DNA of 42,730 bases from Caldibacillus thermoamylovorans (GTDB taxonomy: Bacteria; Bacillota; Bacilli; Bacillales; Caldibacillaceae): the NCBI RefSeq assembly GCF_000751775.1, contig NZ_CCRF01000105.1, forward strand, positions 1 to 42,730, given 5' to 3'. The notes beneath the pieces are model-generated. The model was not told where the DNA came from, searched no databases, and saw only the letters and a list, made by a program, of their open reading frames with translations. Every line of letters begins with the position of its first letter. Position 1 is the first letter of the stretch. Both the position numbers and the translations under genes were made by a program. Below, piece by piece: positions 6,833 to 17,501 of this stretch.

Positions 6833-8044
6833 TTACCTACCTTCCCCGGTTAGTGTAATCGTCTTTTCTTGGTATTTTCCATTTCGGTAAAATCCAACTT
6901 TCAACTGATCGCCTATTTCTTTTTTTGTGTATAAATGCTTGCGTAAATCAATAATGTTGTTCACTTCTTGCCCATCCAATTTCACAATAACATCCAATTG
7001 TTTTAATCCACCTTGATCTGCCGGACCACCCGGGGCAATTTCTGCAATTAACAATCCCGATTTAATATTATCCGGTAAATGAAGGGTTTGTTGTTGATGA
7101 TAAATGGGCACTTCATTAATATCCTCCAAGGAAACACCCATATATGGCCGCTTCACCACGCCATTTTTCTCCAAGTCTTCAATGATGGGAATTGCTGTAT
7201 TAATTGGAATGGAAAAACCTATTCCTTCCACTTGTTCTTGGGCAATTTTCATGGAGTTGATACCAACGACTTGCCCGGCTATATTCACAAGGGCGCCTCC
7301 GCTATTCCCCGGATTAATCGCTGCATCCGTTTGTAACACCTCTGCGTTCCAATCCGGTATACCGTCACCGTCGAAGTCAAGCGGCACTGTCCGTTCCAAT
7401 CCGGAAATAATCCCCTGAGTAATCGAGCCGGCAAATTCCAAACCAAGCGGATTTCCAATGGCAATCACCGGTTCACCTAATTTTAATGCATCTGAGTCAC
7501 CAAATTCAGCTACCGTTTGAATCTTATTTCCATCTACTTGTAAAACGGCAAGATCGGTCCATAAGTCACTTCCTAATAATTTCGCCTCTATTTTTTCTCC
7601 ATTGGCTAAAGTGACTTCCAACCGGTTTGCCCCCTCGACTACATGGTGATTGGTAACGATATAGGCTGAGTTGTCTTGTTTTTTATAAATGACCCCTGAA
7701 CCGGTGCCTGCCTCTTGTGCTTGTGTCCAAACATTGCCTCCTTGGATATTCGTAATTCCGACAACGGAGCCACCTGCCTTATTTACTGCTTTTGTCACGT
7801 CTGTTTCTACTTTTACGGATACATTTTGGACAATGCTATCACTGTTATTTTCTTTACCTGTCTTCTCAATAATGGCATCCGATTGATTCTCATTGGTTTG
7901 GTTATCCATTAGATAGGGTGAAGTCAGCGATACAACTAAGCCGCCAATGACAGCCCCGATGAAACCGGAGAAAAAATAACCTCGCTTATTATCTTTCGGT
8001 TTTTTTCGGCTTCCAAATCCGTTGTCATCTTCATAATAGCCCAT
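6833..8044 (-). CDS. htrA: HtrA-like membrane-anchored serine protease with PDZ domain
   Basis: This 403-residue quality-control protease of the cell envelope corresponds to the wal-linked HtrA of B. subtilis (YyxA/HtrC). It has a short cytoplasmic N-terminus rich in D and K, one membrane anchor (about residues 23-43) and a trypsin-like domain with the catalytic triad H134 (TNHHVV), D164 (TDLAV) and S248 (GNSGG). One C-terminal PDZ domain follows (about 300-395), with ...GGPADQGGL. The start is the ATG at 8042-8044, with AAAGGTG upstream; a GTG nine bases earlier overlaps that signal. It follows walJ, separated by a hairpin at 8170-8208, so it probably has its own promoter in addition to read-through. 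Confidence 0.95.
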   Translation of the reverse strand: MGYYEDDNGFGSRKKPKDNKRGYFFSGFIGAVIGGLVVSLTSPYLMDNQTNENQSDAIIEKTGKENNSDSIVQNVSVKVETDVTKAVNKAGGSVVGITNIQGGNVWTQAQEAGTGSGVIYKKQDNSAYIVTNHHVVEGANRLEVTLANGEKIEAKLLGSDLWTDLAVLQVDGNKIQTVAEFGDSDALKLGEPVIAIGNPLGLEFAGSITQGIISGLERTVPLDFDGDGIPDWNAEVLQTDAAINPGNSGGALVNIAGQVVGINSMKIAQEQVEGIGFSIPINTAIPIIEDLEKNGVVKRPYMGVSLEDINEVPIYHQQQTLHLPDNIKSGLLIAEIAPGGPADQGGLKQLDVIVKLDGQEVNNIIDLRKHLYTKKEIGDQLKVGFYRNGKYQEKTITLTGEGR

Positions 8045-8169
8045 TATAATCACACCTTTTATTCAATTTTTATGGATGTATGTATGAGTCAGCTAAAAAA
8101 TTTTCTACAAACAGTTCTACTCTCAATTAATATGAACAATATTTTATGAAAAAATTCCCAAGATATATG

Positions 8170-8208
8170 AAAAAAGCCTTTGTTTCAATATATGAACAAA
8201 AGCTTTTT
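8170..8208 (-). terminator. Terminator after walJ
   Basis: AAAAAGCCTTTGTTTC pairs imperfectly with GAACAAAAGCTTTTT around an AT-rich loop, 24 bases beyond the walJ stop. On the minus strand it ends in a run of T. It would separate the wal operon from htrA. Confidence 0.65.
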
Positions 8209-8231
8209 CCTTTCAACCTTTTTGCTTATTT

Positions 8232-9026
8232 TTAAATTGCCTTTAATACGGTCGGAATTTTCGGATCGGTATCATATAATGAAACTTGCTCACCCACAAC
8301 AAATCCCCGACTTTCTAAAACTTGGCCAACTGACATTCTCGCCAACTCTTTCATATTATTATCTTTACTTAAGTGTGCCAAATAAATCCCTTTCGTATTG
8401 TCACCTATGCATTCGCTCATTGCCATTGCCGCATCTTCATTAGACACATGGCCAATATCGCTTAAGATTCGCCGCTTAATATTCCACGGATATTTTCCCA
8501 TCCGCAGCATTTCGACATCATGATTACTTTCAAATATGTAGTAATCGGCATTTTCAATTGTGCCGATCATCCGATTGCTAACATATCCGGTATCGGTTAT
8601 GACTACCAACTTTTTTCCATTATGATGAAAAATATAAAACATCGGTTCTGCTGCATCATGGGAAACGCCAAAAGATTCGATGTCCAACCCTTTGAAAGAA
8701 CGAACGGATTCTGTGGGAAATATAAATTTTAAATCCGTTGGTATTTCACCGATTAACGGAGACATCGCTTGCCATGTTTTTTCATTTGCGTAAATCGGCA
8801 ACTTGTATTTTCTTGCCAAAACACCAACACCTTTTATATGGTCACTATGTTCATGAGTGACAAGAATGCCATCCAGCTGATCGGGTTTTCTTTCAATTTG
8901 TTGCAACAATCCTTCCATATGTTTTCCGCTTAAACCTGCATCAACTAAAAAGGCGTGCTCCTCTGTCTCTATGTAGATTGCATTTCCGGTGCTTCCGCTT
9001 GCCAAAACACTAAATTTTAATGTCAT
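8232..9026 (-). CDS. walJ: WalJ (YycJ), metallo-beta-lactamase-fold hydrolase
   Basis: The protein has 264 residues, matching the B. subtilis length. It is a metallo-beta-lactamase-fold phosphodiesterase/exonuclease encoded in the wal operon and linked in Bacillus to DNA replication-segregation coordination and mismatch repair. The metal-binding [10 protein letters not shown] motif (about residues 60-69), the VITDTGY aspartate strand and a C-terminal HLS histidine are visible. The ATG at 9024-9026 was chosen over an upstream GTG because GGAG sits eight bases before it and [15 protein letters not shown] is the family start. It is the last gene of the wal transcript, after a hairpin at 9089-9116. 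Confidence 0.95.
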   Translation of the reverse strand: MTLKFSVLASGSTGNAIYIETEEHAFLVDAGLSGKHMEGLLQQIERKPDQLDGILVTHEHSDHIKGVGVLARKYKLPIYANEKTWQAMSPLIGEIPTDLKFIFPTESVRSFKGLDIESFGVSHDAAEPMFYIFHHNGKKLVVITDTGYVSNRMIGTIENADYYIFESNHDVEMLRMGKYPWNIKRRILSDIGHVSNEDAAMAMSECIGDNTKGIYLAHLSKDNNMKELARMSVGQVLESRGFVVGEQVSLYDTDPKIPTVLKAI

Positions 9027-9088
9027 TCCTTTCACTCCATAAACCGTATATTTATCTACTTAAAAGTTTTTCCTTCTACCATATTTAA

Positions 9089-9116
9089 AGGCTAGTAGAA
9101 TGAATTCTACCAGCCT
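9089..9116 (-). terminator. Hairpin between walI and walJ
   Basis: AGGCT-A-GTAGAAT and ATTCTAC-C-AGCCT pair around a 2-base loop, followed on the minus strand by TTTAAAT. It may be an attenuator that lowers walJ expression relative to walRKHI, since the T-run is weak. Confidence 0.5.
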
Positions 9117-9174
9117 ATCAAGTATTTTTATACTTATTATCTTATCATATTTAACGGTTTATCAAAACATCTAC

Positions 9175-9963
9175 CTATTTTAAAATTTCTTCTTCTTCAT
9201 TTAATACATGACCTTCAACAGCATTTACAAAATAATCCCGTTTATCATCAATAGTAAAACACCATGTAGGCGCAAGTAATTGTGAAGATTTTATCGGTAC
9301 CAATGTATAATAGCCGAGCTTAATATTTGTTATATTACTACCGACATCCAGCAGTCCTTTATTATAAAGAATAGCCATTGCTTCATGAGCAGTAAGAATC
9401 TCTTGTTTCGAAATTTCCTTTATATCATCAAGCATCGTTTGTGAATAGGAAACAATCTCATTTTTATCATTTAACACTAATTGAACTTGTCCGCTTGCAT
9501 TTTTGTAAAACATTTGATTTTTATACAGTTGATAATAGGTGATCATATTCTTGTCTTTATCATATTGATAATATTTGTATTGGTCACCGTAATAAACATA
9601 GTTCTTTAAAAATTGATCCACATCCGCCACTTTCCAATCTTTCTTTAACGGATACGGGCTTGTTAACTGGCTTTTTATTAAAATATTATCGTTTAGGATC
9701 TCAATAGACTGTCCCGATAAAGAAGAAATATCATCGGCTTGAAAAACCATGGCATCTGCCTCAACATAGCTTGCCTTTGTTGGTTTTAATGGTAGTTCTG
9801 TTTTAATTTGAATATTATCAGCCTTCAATTGTTGATCAATTGGCGTATCTTGAATTAAATCATACGTGTTTTCGGATTTTTGAATAATAAATTGACTGAT
9901 CAAAAATATATCCAATATAAGAAAAATCATAATAAAGACGTTTTTGGCTCTACTCCAGTCCAT
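9175..9963 (-). CDS. walI: WalI (YycI), WalK-regulating membrane protein
   Basis: A 262-residue bitopic protein: one N-terminal membrane segment (about residues 8-27, FIMIFLILDIFLISQFII) and an extracytoplasmic YycH/YycI-fold domain. With WalH it binds the WalK sensor through the membrane helices and tunes its activity (inhibitory in B. subtilis). MDWSRAKN is the family start. The ATG at 9961-9963 has GGGAG nine bases upstream, whereas the earlier in-frame ATG pair at 9985-9990 has no clear signal. The gene overlaps the walH end by 14 nt, a sign of translational coupling. Confidence 0.93.
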   Translation of the reverse strand: MDWSRAKNVFIMIFLILDIFLISQFIIQKSENTYDLIQDTPIDQQLKADNIQIKTELPLKPTKASYVEADAMVFQADDISSLSGQSIEILNDNILIKSQLTSPYPLKKDWKVADVDQFLKNYVYYGDQYKYYQYDKDKNMITYYQLYKNQMFYKNASGQVQLVLNDKNEIVSYSQTMLDDIKEISKQEILTAHEAMAILYNKGLLDVGSNITNIKLGYYTLVPIKSSQLLAPTWCFTIDDKRDYFVNAVEGHVLNEEEEILK

Positions 9964-11254
9964 TTTCGACCACTCCCAGTTTTTCATCATTAACCCGGAT
10001 CCATGAATTACCGATTTTATAGAACCAAGAGGGTTGAAATTTTATAACAGCATTCTCATTATCTTTTTCCATATGATACCCAATTAAAATATCTTCAACC
10101 GATTCTAAATTTACACCATCCCCTTGTATTTCCGCTAACACATCGGTTCCCTTAGGTAAGGTATACTCCTGTTTGTTTGGGTTATATGGGATAAAGTCTA
10201 ATCTGAAGTACGGGCGTCTATACTCATGAATTCTATTTTTCCCGACTACTAATGAAAGTTCATTTAATCCGAGTTCATTGAATACAGGATAATTATTTGT
10301 ATAAAGTTGAAAATTAATTTTTTTCGTGTTTACGAATGCTCCCGAATAATAATATTGATCCGTCCAGCCTCCATGCGCATTTATATAATTAACACTCGTT
10401 GTTATCATATTATAAACGGTGTCAGGTGACTCAGTAATGGTTGGATCTACAAAAGTTAACATCTGCTGATCAGATTGAAGCTTCATCAAACTTGAACCGT
10501 CCGTATACTCTTCATCATTTATCGTTACCCTGTCCGGATTCGAAAAGAGTGCATCAACAAATATTTTTTCATCGTATAACCGTGGATAGTATTGATCATC
10601 CGGAATAACCGTTTCCTTGTCGTTAATAAATAAATAGCCGGAATTCTTCTTGTACGCGTAATAAGGATTGCTATTATTACTCATAATTTCAATTAAGTTT
10701 CTAAAATGTGCAGAAGATTTTTGCCGAACATTTGCCTTAATGATCGACCTTAAATCATTGGTAGCAAAATAAACAATTCCTTCGTCATCGTTTAGGTCTT
10801 CCTGAAAAATGAACATGTAACGGAAATTTCCGCTCGGTATCTCTTTTACCTCAACCGTATACATCGATTTTAACAATTCAAACGGGACATCACCGGGAAA
10901 CTGGACAATGAGAACCTGCTTTCCGGGCATTCCTTCAAATTTTTCCACAAATTCATTGACACTTCTTTGAAAACCATAGAAAGTCCATTTCCTAATTTCA
11001 TTAACAAATGGTGTGATCTGTTCCATATTTTGGATGCCATGGAAACTGTTTTCCCCATTTCGATAAATGATCTTATTCGGAACAACCAGATCTTTTATTG
11101 GCTTTTTTATATCATTAATCGTGACTTCTTTTACATATTCTTGATTATTCACTAAGTCATAGTTTCGTTGAAAAGTAACAAGATTCCAAAACAGAACGAT
11201 GCTAACCAAAACCAAAGTAGTGAGTATTAATGTTTTGATTTGTTCAACTTTCAT
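9950..11254 (-). CDS. walH: WalH (YycH), WalK-regulating membrane protein
   Basis: A 434-residue protein with one N-terminal membrane helix (about residues 8-25) and a large extracellular YycH domain. It forms a complex with WalI and the WalK histidine kinase and controls kinase output for cell-wall metabolism. Identification rests on length, topology, sequence character (KVEQIKTLILTTLV start, NLVTFQRNYD) and its place between walK and walI. The walK stop codon TAA overlaps its ATG by one base (TAATG), so translation is coupled. It probably has no promoter of its own. Confidence 0.93.
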   Translation of the reverse strand: MKVEQIKTLILTTLVLVSIVLFWNLVTFQRNYDLVNNQEYVKEVTINDIKKPIKDLVVPNKIIYRNGENSFHGIQNMEQITPFVNEIRKWTFYGFQRSVNEFVEKFEGMPGKQVLIVQFPGDVPFELLKSMYTVEVKEIPSGNFRYMFIFQEDLNDDEGIVYFATNDLRSIIKANVRQKSSAHFRNLIEIMSNNSNPYYAYKKNSGYLFINDKETVIPDDQYYPRLYDEKIFVDALFSNPDRVTINDEEYTDGSSLMKLQSDQQMLTFVDPTITESPDTVYNMITTSVNYINAHGGWTDQYYYSGAFVNTKKINFQLYTNNYPVFNELGLNELSLVVGKNRIHEYRRPYFRLDFIPYNPNKQEYTLPKGTDVLAEIQGDGVNLESVEDILIGYHMEKDNENAVIKFQPSWFYKIGNSWIRVNDEKLGVVENGLE

Positions 11255-13077
11255 TAAAAATCATCCCCTTGATCACGGTCATATGGAAGAGTGAAATGGA
11301 TGGTCGTTCCTTTCCCTTCAATGCTCGTAGCCCAAATATGACCGTTATGGGCTTCAACCATTTCCTTTGCAATTGCAAGTCCGAGTCCCGTGCCGCCAAT
11401 GTGTCTTGCTCTCGCTTTATCAACACGATAAAAGCGGTCAAAGATACGATGTAAATTTTGTTTTGGTATCCCTACACCTTGATCGGAAATTTTTACTTCC
11501 AAAGAATCATGAAAGACAACCATTTTAACGGTGATTGTTCCACCGCTTGGCGAATATTTTAAAGCATTGGAGATAATATTATCTAATACTTGGGTAATTT
11601 TATCCTGATCAATTTCTACGAGTATTGGTTCATTTAAATAGTCACGTGAAAAATGAACATTTTTTTCTTTTGCCATCTCGAACCGGTCGATAATATGGTC
11701 AAGGAACTTCGGAAAGTTAATCCATTCTTTACGTAATTGATAATCTTTACTATCCATTTTTGATAACACGAGGAGATCATTCACTAACCGTATCATCCGT
11801 TCCGTTTCATTTTGCGTTACCTTTAAAAATTGAGGAGCAATGTCTTTATCCATCCAGGCACCGTCCGTCAAAGCTTCCAAGTAACTTCGCATCGTTGTTA
11901 AAGGTGTTCTTAACTCATGAGATACATTGGCAACAAATTCACGGCGTTCCCTTTCAATTTTTTCTTGCTCGGTTATATCATGAAGGACAACAATTAAACC
12001 GTTCATAATCCCTGTTTCTTTTTGGATAATGGAAAAATTAACACGGACAATTAGCGGTACCGCATTCGTACTTAAATCGAGAATAACCGAGTTTTGTTCC
12101 TGTGTTAAATCCTTTAATGAATATTTATCCCCAAGCTCCAGGACATCAATAATATTTTCAGATATGACTGTTTCACGTGTAACATTCAGCATTTGCTCAG
12201 CCGCTTCATTAATAAGAATAATTCGTCCTTTACGATCGGTAGAAATAACCCCGTCTGTCATAAACTTTAAGATTGAGGACAATTTCCGTTTTTCACTATC
12301 GGTTTTCGCTTGTTCATCTTGAAGTTTTTTAGATAAATTATTAAAAGTAATGGCTAATTGGCCAATTTCATCATGACCGTATACTTTTACTTTCCGGGAA
12401 TAATTCCCTCTGGCCATTGCCTGAGCCTGCTTTTTCATATCTGTGATCGGTCTTGTAATTGTTTGAGCAATGATGACTGCAACAATGGCTGTAAAGACTA
12501 GCGCAATTATCGTTCCATTTATGAGAACTTGGTTGATGACTTGAATTTGTTCAAAAACCCTTTCAATTTTCCCTTCAATGAATAGGATCCCTTCAATTTC
12601 ATTATCGACTTTGATCGGGACGTACAATAACCACTTCCGTTCATTCGTTGATTTGTCAATAGACATTTTTTCAATCATTTCTTCCGTAACAAAGGTTCTT
12701 GTTACAACGATATCTGTCGTCCTTTGACCAACTTTATCCTGACTTCCCGGATCGGAAGTAGCGATGACCCGTAAATCTTTATCATACACCCGCATTTCTT
12801 CTATATCTGAAGATTTATTATCAATTAACAGTTTTTTCACGTCATCTTCAAATTGTAAGGATTCTTCACTATCCCGCTCTTTTAAAAACTCTTCTTCCAA
12901 ATTATAAGTTAATAAATTTACTCGGTTTAAAATCGAGTCTTTAAAGTTCTGCGTGAGTTCCTTTTCCAACTCCCGGACAAAATAAACGCCAATAATTTCC
13001 ATGGCAAGTAAGATAAGTAAAACGAAGAAAAGAATAAATTTTAACCGGATCGAAGAAAATATGGAAAATTTTTTCAT
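11254..13077 (-). CDS. walK: WalK sensor histidine kinase
   Basis: This is the essential kinase of the WalRK two-component system that matches autolysin and cell-wall synthesis to growth. The 607 residues are ordered as TM1 (about 10-32), an extracellular Cache/PAS-like domain (33-180), TM2 (about 185-205), HAMP (206-258), PAS (262-370) ending LHDITEQE, HisKA with H387 in VSHELRTPL, and HATPase_c. The last shows the N box DNIISNALKYS, the G1 box DQGVGIP and the G2 box GGTGLGLAI. It starts at the ATG at 13077 with GAGG just upstream, nine bases after the walR stop. All key residues are present. A parS-like 16-mer lies inside the gene at 12169. Confidence 0.97.
   Translation of the reverse strand: MKKFSIFSSIRLKFILFFVLLILLAMEIIGVYFVRELEKELTQNFKDSILNRVNLLTYNLEEEFLKERDSEESLQFEDDVKKLLIDNKSSDIEEMRVYDKDLRVIATSDPGSQDKVGQRTTDIVVTRTFVTEEMIEKMSIDKSTNERKWLLYVPIKVDNEIEGILFIEGKIERVFEQIQVINQVLINGTIIALVFTAIVAVIIAQTITRPITDMKKQAQAMARGNYSRKVKVYGHDEIGQLAITFNNLSKKLQDEQAKTDSEKRKLSSILKFMTDGVISTDRKGRIILINEAAEQMLNVTRETVISENIIDVLELGDKYSLKDLTQEQNSVILDLSTNAVPLIVRVNFSIIQKETGIMNGLIVVLHDITEQEKIERERREFVANVSHELRTPLTTMRSYLEALTDGAWMDKDIAPQFLKVTQNETERMIRLVNDLLVLSKMDSKDYQLRKEWINFPKFLDHIIDRFEMAKEKNVHFSRDYLNEPILVEIDQDKITQVLDNIISNALKYSPSGGTITVKMVVFHDSLEVKISDQGVGIPKQNLHRIFDRFYRVDKARARHIGGTGLGLAIAKEMVEAHNGHIWATSIEGKGTTIHFTLPYDRDQGDDF
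12169..12184. other. Degenerate parS-like site inside walK
   Basis: TGTTTCACGTGTAACA differs from the parS palindrome TGTTTCACGTGAAACA at one position. It lies in the PAS-coding part of walK, where it may be coincidental to the codons. ParB may bind it weakly. Confidence 0.4.
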
Positions 13078-13086
13078 TTGCCTCGA

Positions 13087-13794
13087 TTACTCCTGTTCTG
13101 GGTTTTGTAAATAATATCCGACACCGCGTCTCGTGACAAGCCAACCAGGATGACTTGGATTATCTTCAATTTTCTCCCGTAATCTTCGTACTGTCACATC
13201 AACTGTCCGTACATCGCCATAATAGTCATAACCCCAAACAGTTTGAAGTAAATGCTCTCTTGTCATTACTTGACCGAGGTGTTTTGCCAAATAATATAAA
13301 AGCTCAAACTCCCTGTGTGTAAGCTCGATCATTTCGCCTCGTTTTGAAACGATATATGCATCCGGGTGAATAACGAGGGATCCGATGGCAATTTCTTTAT
13401 TCTCATTTTCTTGGTTTGCTGTGTTAACTTGTTGGTGGCGGCGTAAGTTTGCTTTTACACGAGCCAGCAACTCCCTTGTACTGAATGGTTTTGTAACATA
13501 ATCGTCAGCACCCAGTTCAAGTCCTAGAACTTTATCAATTTCTGAATCCTTTGCGGTTAACATTATAATTGGCATCTCATATTTCTTTCGGATCTCTTTA
13601 CAAACTTCCATCCCATCCTTTTCCGGAAGCATAATGTCCAGTAAGATAAGATCCGGTTGTACTTCTTCAACTAATTCCAGTGCCTCATCCCCATCGTATG
13701 CACAAAAGACCTCATAACCGTCCTTTTTTAAATTAAATTGTAAAATATCTGCAATAGGTTTCTCGTCATCAACGACCAATATTTTTTTAGCCAT
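13087..13794 (-). CDS. walR: WalR response regulator (OmpR family)
   Basis: A 235-residue regulator: receiver domain (1-117) with acidic pocket D9/D10, phospho-acceptor D53 (LLDIMLP) and the conserved lysine in VTKPFS, then an OmpR/PhoB winged helix (about 130-232) with [12 protein letters not shown] as recognition helix. It is phosphorylated by WalK and controls autolysin and wall-related genes through TGTWAH-N5-TGTWAH sites. It starts at the ATG at 13794 with GGAGAGG upstream. It is the first gene of the walRKHIJ operon. A possible WalR half-match in its own leader region is given separately. Confidence 0.97.
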   Translation of the reverse strand: MAKKILVVDDEKPIADILQFNLKKDGYEVFCAYDGDEALELVEEVQPDLILLDIMLPEKDGMEVCKEIRKKYEMPIIMLTAKDSEIDKVLGLELGADDYVTKPFSTRELLARVKANLRRHQQVNTANQENENKEIAIGSLVIHPDAYIVSKRGEMIELTHREFELLYYLAKHLGQVMTREHLLQTVWGYDYYGDVRTVDVTVRRLREKIEDNPSHPGWLVTRRGVGYYLQNPEQE

Positions 13795-13901
13795 TTAAAC
13801 CTCTCCTCTCTGCTTAACGTAATTACATCATCTATTTTCATCTATTCTAGTTTTTAGAGATTTTCAGGAAATTAGGTTCTACTTATGAATAATACAAAAT
13901 T

Positions 13902-13918
13902 TTTACAAATAATTCACA
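13902..13918 (-). promoter_or_regulatory. Possible WalR box upstream of walR
   Basis: The minus strand reads TGTGAA, five bases, TGTAAA: one mismatch to the WalR consensus TGTWAH-N5-TGTWAH, about 110 bases upstream of the walR start and in the sense orientation. In AT-rich DNA such matches arise by chance, so autoregulation is only a suggestion. Confidence 0.3.
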
Positions 13919-14086
13919 CTTAGAGTTGCGTAAACATATTTTATCGCAAACTTTAGAAAAGGAGGCCCTACTCTTTACTTTATCATGAAATAGAGGTGAA
14001 GTTCACCACATATTCATTAATTTCCTTTATTTTTCAATTGGAGTAATCCCAATCTATACGGCGAGTGAAGATTTATTTCATAAGAA
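13919..14086. other. Non-coding interval between walR and the M23 gene
   Basis: Within the 448-base gap this middle part holds no supported gene. It has a 6-bp palindrome GGTGAA-G-TTCACC near 13996 and the promoter region expected for the wal operon. The rest of the gap is covered by a terminator and a structured repeat. Confidence 0.35.
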
Positions 14087-14110
14087 AATTCCCCGGATAA
14101 CCAGGGAATT
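14087..14110 (-). terminator. Terminator after the M23 peptidase gene
   Basis: AATTCCC and GGGAATT pair (7 bp plus two inner GC pairs across a mismatch) around an ATAA loop, and on the minus strand TTTTC follows. It lies 130 bases beyond the peptidase stop. Confidence 0.6.
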
Positions 14111-14188
14111 ATAGCTATTTTATATTTTTTATCCTACTTTTAACAGGAAGTCAAGACTCCCACCTAGAATTGGATAGTCCCCTGATTG

Positions 14189-14237
14189 TTTACCTGACAA
14201 TCGGCGGGGATATCGATTCCGTCCATTGATTAATGTT
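14189..14237. repeat. Structured intergenic repeat, copy A
   Basis: The stretch from TTTACCTGACA through GGGGATATCGATTCC to TTAATGTT aligns with 34217-34259 over most of its length (shared core GGGGATA-C/T-CGATTCC, then CCA-TGA-TAAT-TT). Both copies stand immediately downstream of a minus-strand gene and can fold into GC-rich stems. The neighbouring CTCCCACCT upstream is also echoed near copy B. Nature unknown. Confidence 0.45.
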
Positions 14238-14242
14238 ACACT

Positions 14243-15715
14243 TTATTGCAAATACGTTAATGGATTTTGTAATACGCCATTTTTATACACTTCAAAATGA
14301 AGATGGATGCCTGTAGAATTACCTGTACTCCCCATTATACCGATTTGGCTTCCTTTTTCTACCGTTTGCCCAATAGAAACATTGATCGATGAAAGATGTG
14401 CATAAACGGTTTGTATGCCATTATTATGATCAATGACGATTTTGTTTCCGTAACCTCCATCCCATCCGGCCGAGACAACTGTGCCATTATCTGCTGATTT
14501 AATAATTCTGTCTTCAGGACGAGCGATATCAATTCCTTTATGCTGTTTTCCCCAGCGGTAACCTAAATGACTGGATATATAGCCTCCATTTGTTGGCCAG
14601 GCAAATTGCCCGGTTCCTCTTGAAGGAATGACCTTCGTACCTTGATGAATAATTTTGTTTACCGGTTCTTTAATGACTTTTTCATCAGCAATTTCTTCTC
14701 CAATTTTTGTCCCGTTTTGTAATGTGATAATGGAACGGACCATCTTTTCTCCTTCGACGCCCTCTTGAACTAATTTTGCGTCCCCTTTATACATTGTTTC
14801 ATCTTCAACAATTTGAACTTCATATGGAATCTTTTGTAAAGACATGTTTTCTTGTTTCACATTTACTTTCACATATGGCTCATATACGGTTACATTCAGC
14901 TCATCGCCAATTTGAATGATGGAATCTTCATTTAAACCCGGATTTAGATCAAGAAGCTGTTTTAGATCCAATCCATGACTTTCCGCGATTGTCCCTAAAA
15001 CATCTCCCTCTTTTACAATGTATTTTTCCTCTTTCTCGATTCCTTTTTGTAATAAATTTACCGCTTCATCAACTGATGTTACTTGGGCGGGATCAATTTC
15101 CTCATGTACATAGGTTAATTTTGTACTCAATGAAATATCTGTAATTCTCGTTTCTCCTTCTTTTAATTCAGGTAAATTTTCGTTCGATTGTGTTTCTAAT
15201 GCTTTTAGCTGTTCTGGTGGTATATAAGTGAGTTTAAGTTTTTCTATTAATTCATTCACTTTTTCTTCATCTGTTAAATATGTAACAGTTTTACCGTCAA
15301 TTTGTACAGCAACGGCTTCTACGGCTACATCATAATTCTCCTGTATTTTGCTAATAACATCTTTCTCGTTATCAACAGAAGCTGTAAAAACTTGTTCCGG
15401 GACAAAAGCGAGGTCATCCTTTTTATATGCTAATTGGTATCCTTCAAATCGCTTTTGTGTTTCACTCATTTTTTGATTAACGAAACGTTCGACTTTTTCT
15501 TTATCAGATACAGTGCCTAAATAATTGTTATTTATATAAACATGATATACTTTTTGTAATTTGGCTGTTTCTTTTGCTGTAGCGATTGACGTACTTGTGG
15601 AGATTGTCGATATAACAATGGTTGCTAAAATCGTTCGTTTAAACGTCTGCCTTTGTTGATCCTTCAAGCTCCCTGCCTTTACAGATATTTTCTGCCAACC
15701 TTCTTTCAGTTGCAT
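14243..15715 (-). CDS. Cell-wall endopeptidase with LysM, G5 and M23 domains
   Basis: A 490-residue exported protein. It has a hydrophobic segment at about residues 28-47 (signal anchor or signal peptide) and an N-terminal region of unknown fold (50-225). A LysM module follows (231-276), then a G5 domain (about 280-362) and a C-terminal M23/LytM peptidase with zinc ligands H392 and D396 (HKGIDIA) and H473 (HLHFE), plus H440. It is predicted to cleave peptide cross-links in peptidoglycan. GGAGGT precedes the ATG at 15715. In several Bacillaceae this gene is next to walRK, and wall hydrolases are typical WalR targets; a WalR-like site lies 120 bases upstream. It is not present at this place in B. 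subtilis, as far as I recall. Confidence 0.9.
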   Translation of the reverse strand: MQLKEGWQKISVKAGSLKDQQRQTFKRTILATIVISTISTSTSIATAKETAKLQKVYHVYINNNYLGTVSDKEKVERFVNQKMSETQKRFEGYQLAYKKDDLAFVPEQVFTASVDNEKDVISKIQENYDVAVEAVAVQIDGKTVTYLTDEEKVNELIEKLKLTYIPPEQLKALETQSNENLPELKEGETRITDISLSTKLTYVHEEIDPAQVTSVDEAVNLLQKGIEKEEKYIVKEGDVLGTIAESHGLDLKQLLDLNPGLNEDSIIQIGDELNVTVYEPYVKVNVKQENMSLQKIPYEVQIVEDETMYKGDAKLVQEGVEGEKMVRSIITLQNGTKIGEEIADEKVIKEPVNKIIHQGTKVIPSRGTGQFAWPTNGGYISSHLGYRWGKQHKGIDIARPEDRIIKSADNGTVVSAGWDGGYGNKIVIDHNNGIQTVYAHLSSINVSIGQTVEKGSQIGIMGSTGNSTGIHLHFEVYKNGVLQNPLTYLQ

Positions 15716-15836
15716 TCTGTACCTCCTATAACCTATTTGTGGATGTCAAATAGATATTGAAGAAAATTATCAAAATTCAATTCTCTATTTACTAATTTAT
15801 CATAAAAGCTGAATAATTTGCCGGAACGCCCATTTT

Positions 15837-15853
15837 TGTAATGCAACTGTATA
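15837..15853 (+). promoter_or_regulatory. Possible WalR box upstream of the M23 gene
   Basis: TGTAAT, five bases, TGTATA: eleven of the twelve defined positions fit TGTWAH-N5-TGTWAH. It is on the strand opposite the peptidase gene, about 120 bases before its start. The gene product makes WalR control plausible. Confidence 0.35.
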
Positions 15854-16098
15854 AATGGTGGGAAATAATGGAAAATGGTTTGTGAAGTCGTTTTTCTTTC
15901 ATAAAAATTTTTTATGTTTTTTTTGCCTTTATCTATTATGTTTTTTCTTTTGAATCGTTTGGAATTTAATCGGGTTCAAAATTACATTTTTATTACAAAA
16001 AAGTTACTTCAGCGAGAAGATAGATCTTTGATTTATTGTGGGGACAGTGAATGGCGAGGTTGCAATGTACTGCTTGAACATCTTTGTGCACTTATTTA
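15854..16098. other. Non-coding interval between the M23 gene and purA
   Basis: T-rich DNA with no supported gene. A 61-codon plus-strand frame (15914-16099) has no ribosome binding site and low-complexity composition. The promoter of the M23 gene should lie near the right of 15716. Confidence 0.35.
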
Positions 16099-16133
16099 AA
16101 ACATGCTTGACCATTCATTGGTCAAGCATGTTT
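16099..16133 (-). terminator. purA terminator hairpin
   Basis: AAACATGCTTGACC and GGTCAAGCATGTTT form a perfect 14-bp stem with a 7-base loop, 40 bases beyond the purA stop. The T tail on the minus strand is short (TTTTAAAT), yet the stem is long enough to stop transcription or RNA decay. Confidence 0.7.
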
Positions 16134-16172
16134 ATCCCTTATAGACGCCGGCTGTTCAAAGAGACAGGTATA

Positions 16173-17489
<1,317 letters not shown>

Positions 17490-17501
17490 TTACAACAATT
17501 T

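Noticed and set aside
14085-14098. AATTCCCCGG considered as a Noc-binding site (ATTTCCCGGGAAAT)
   Set aside because: Four mismatches over 14 bases, and the stretch is better explained as one arm of the M23 gene terminator.
15914-16099. A 61-codon plus-strand frame upstream of the M23 gene
   Set aside because: T-rich low-complexity sequence without ribosome binding site or recognisable motif.
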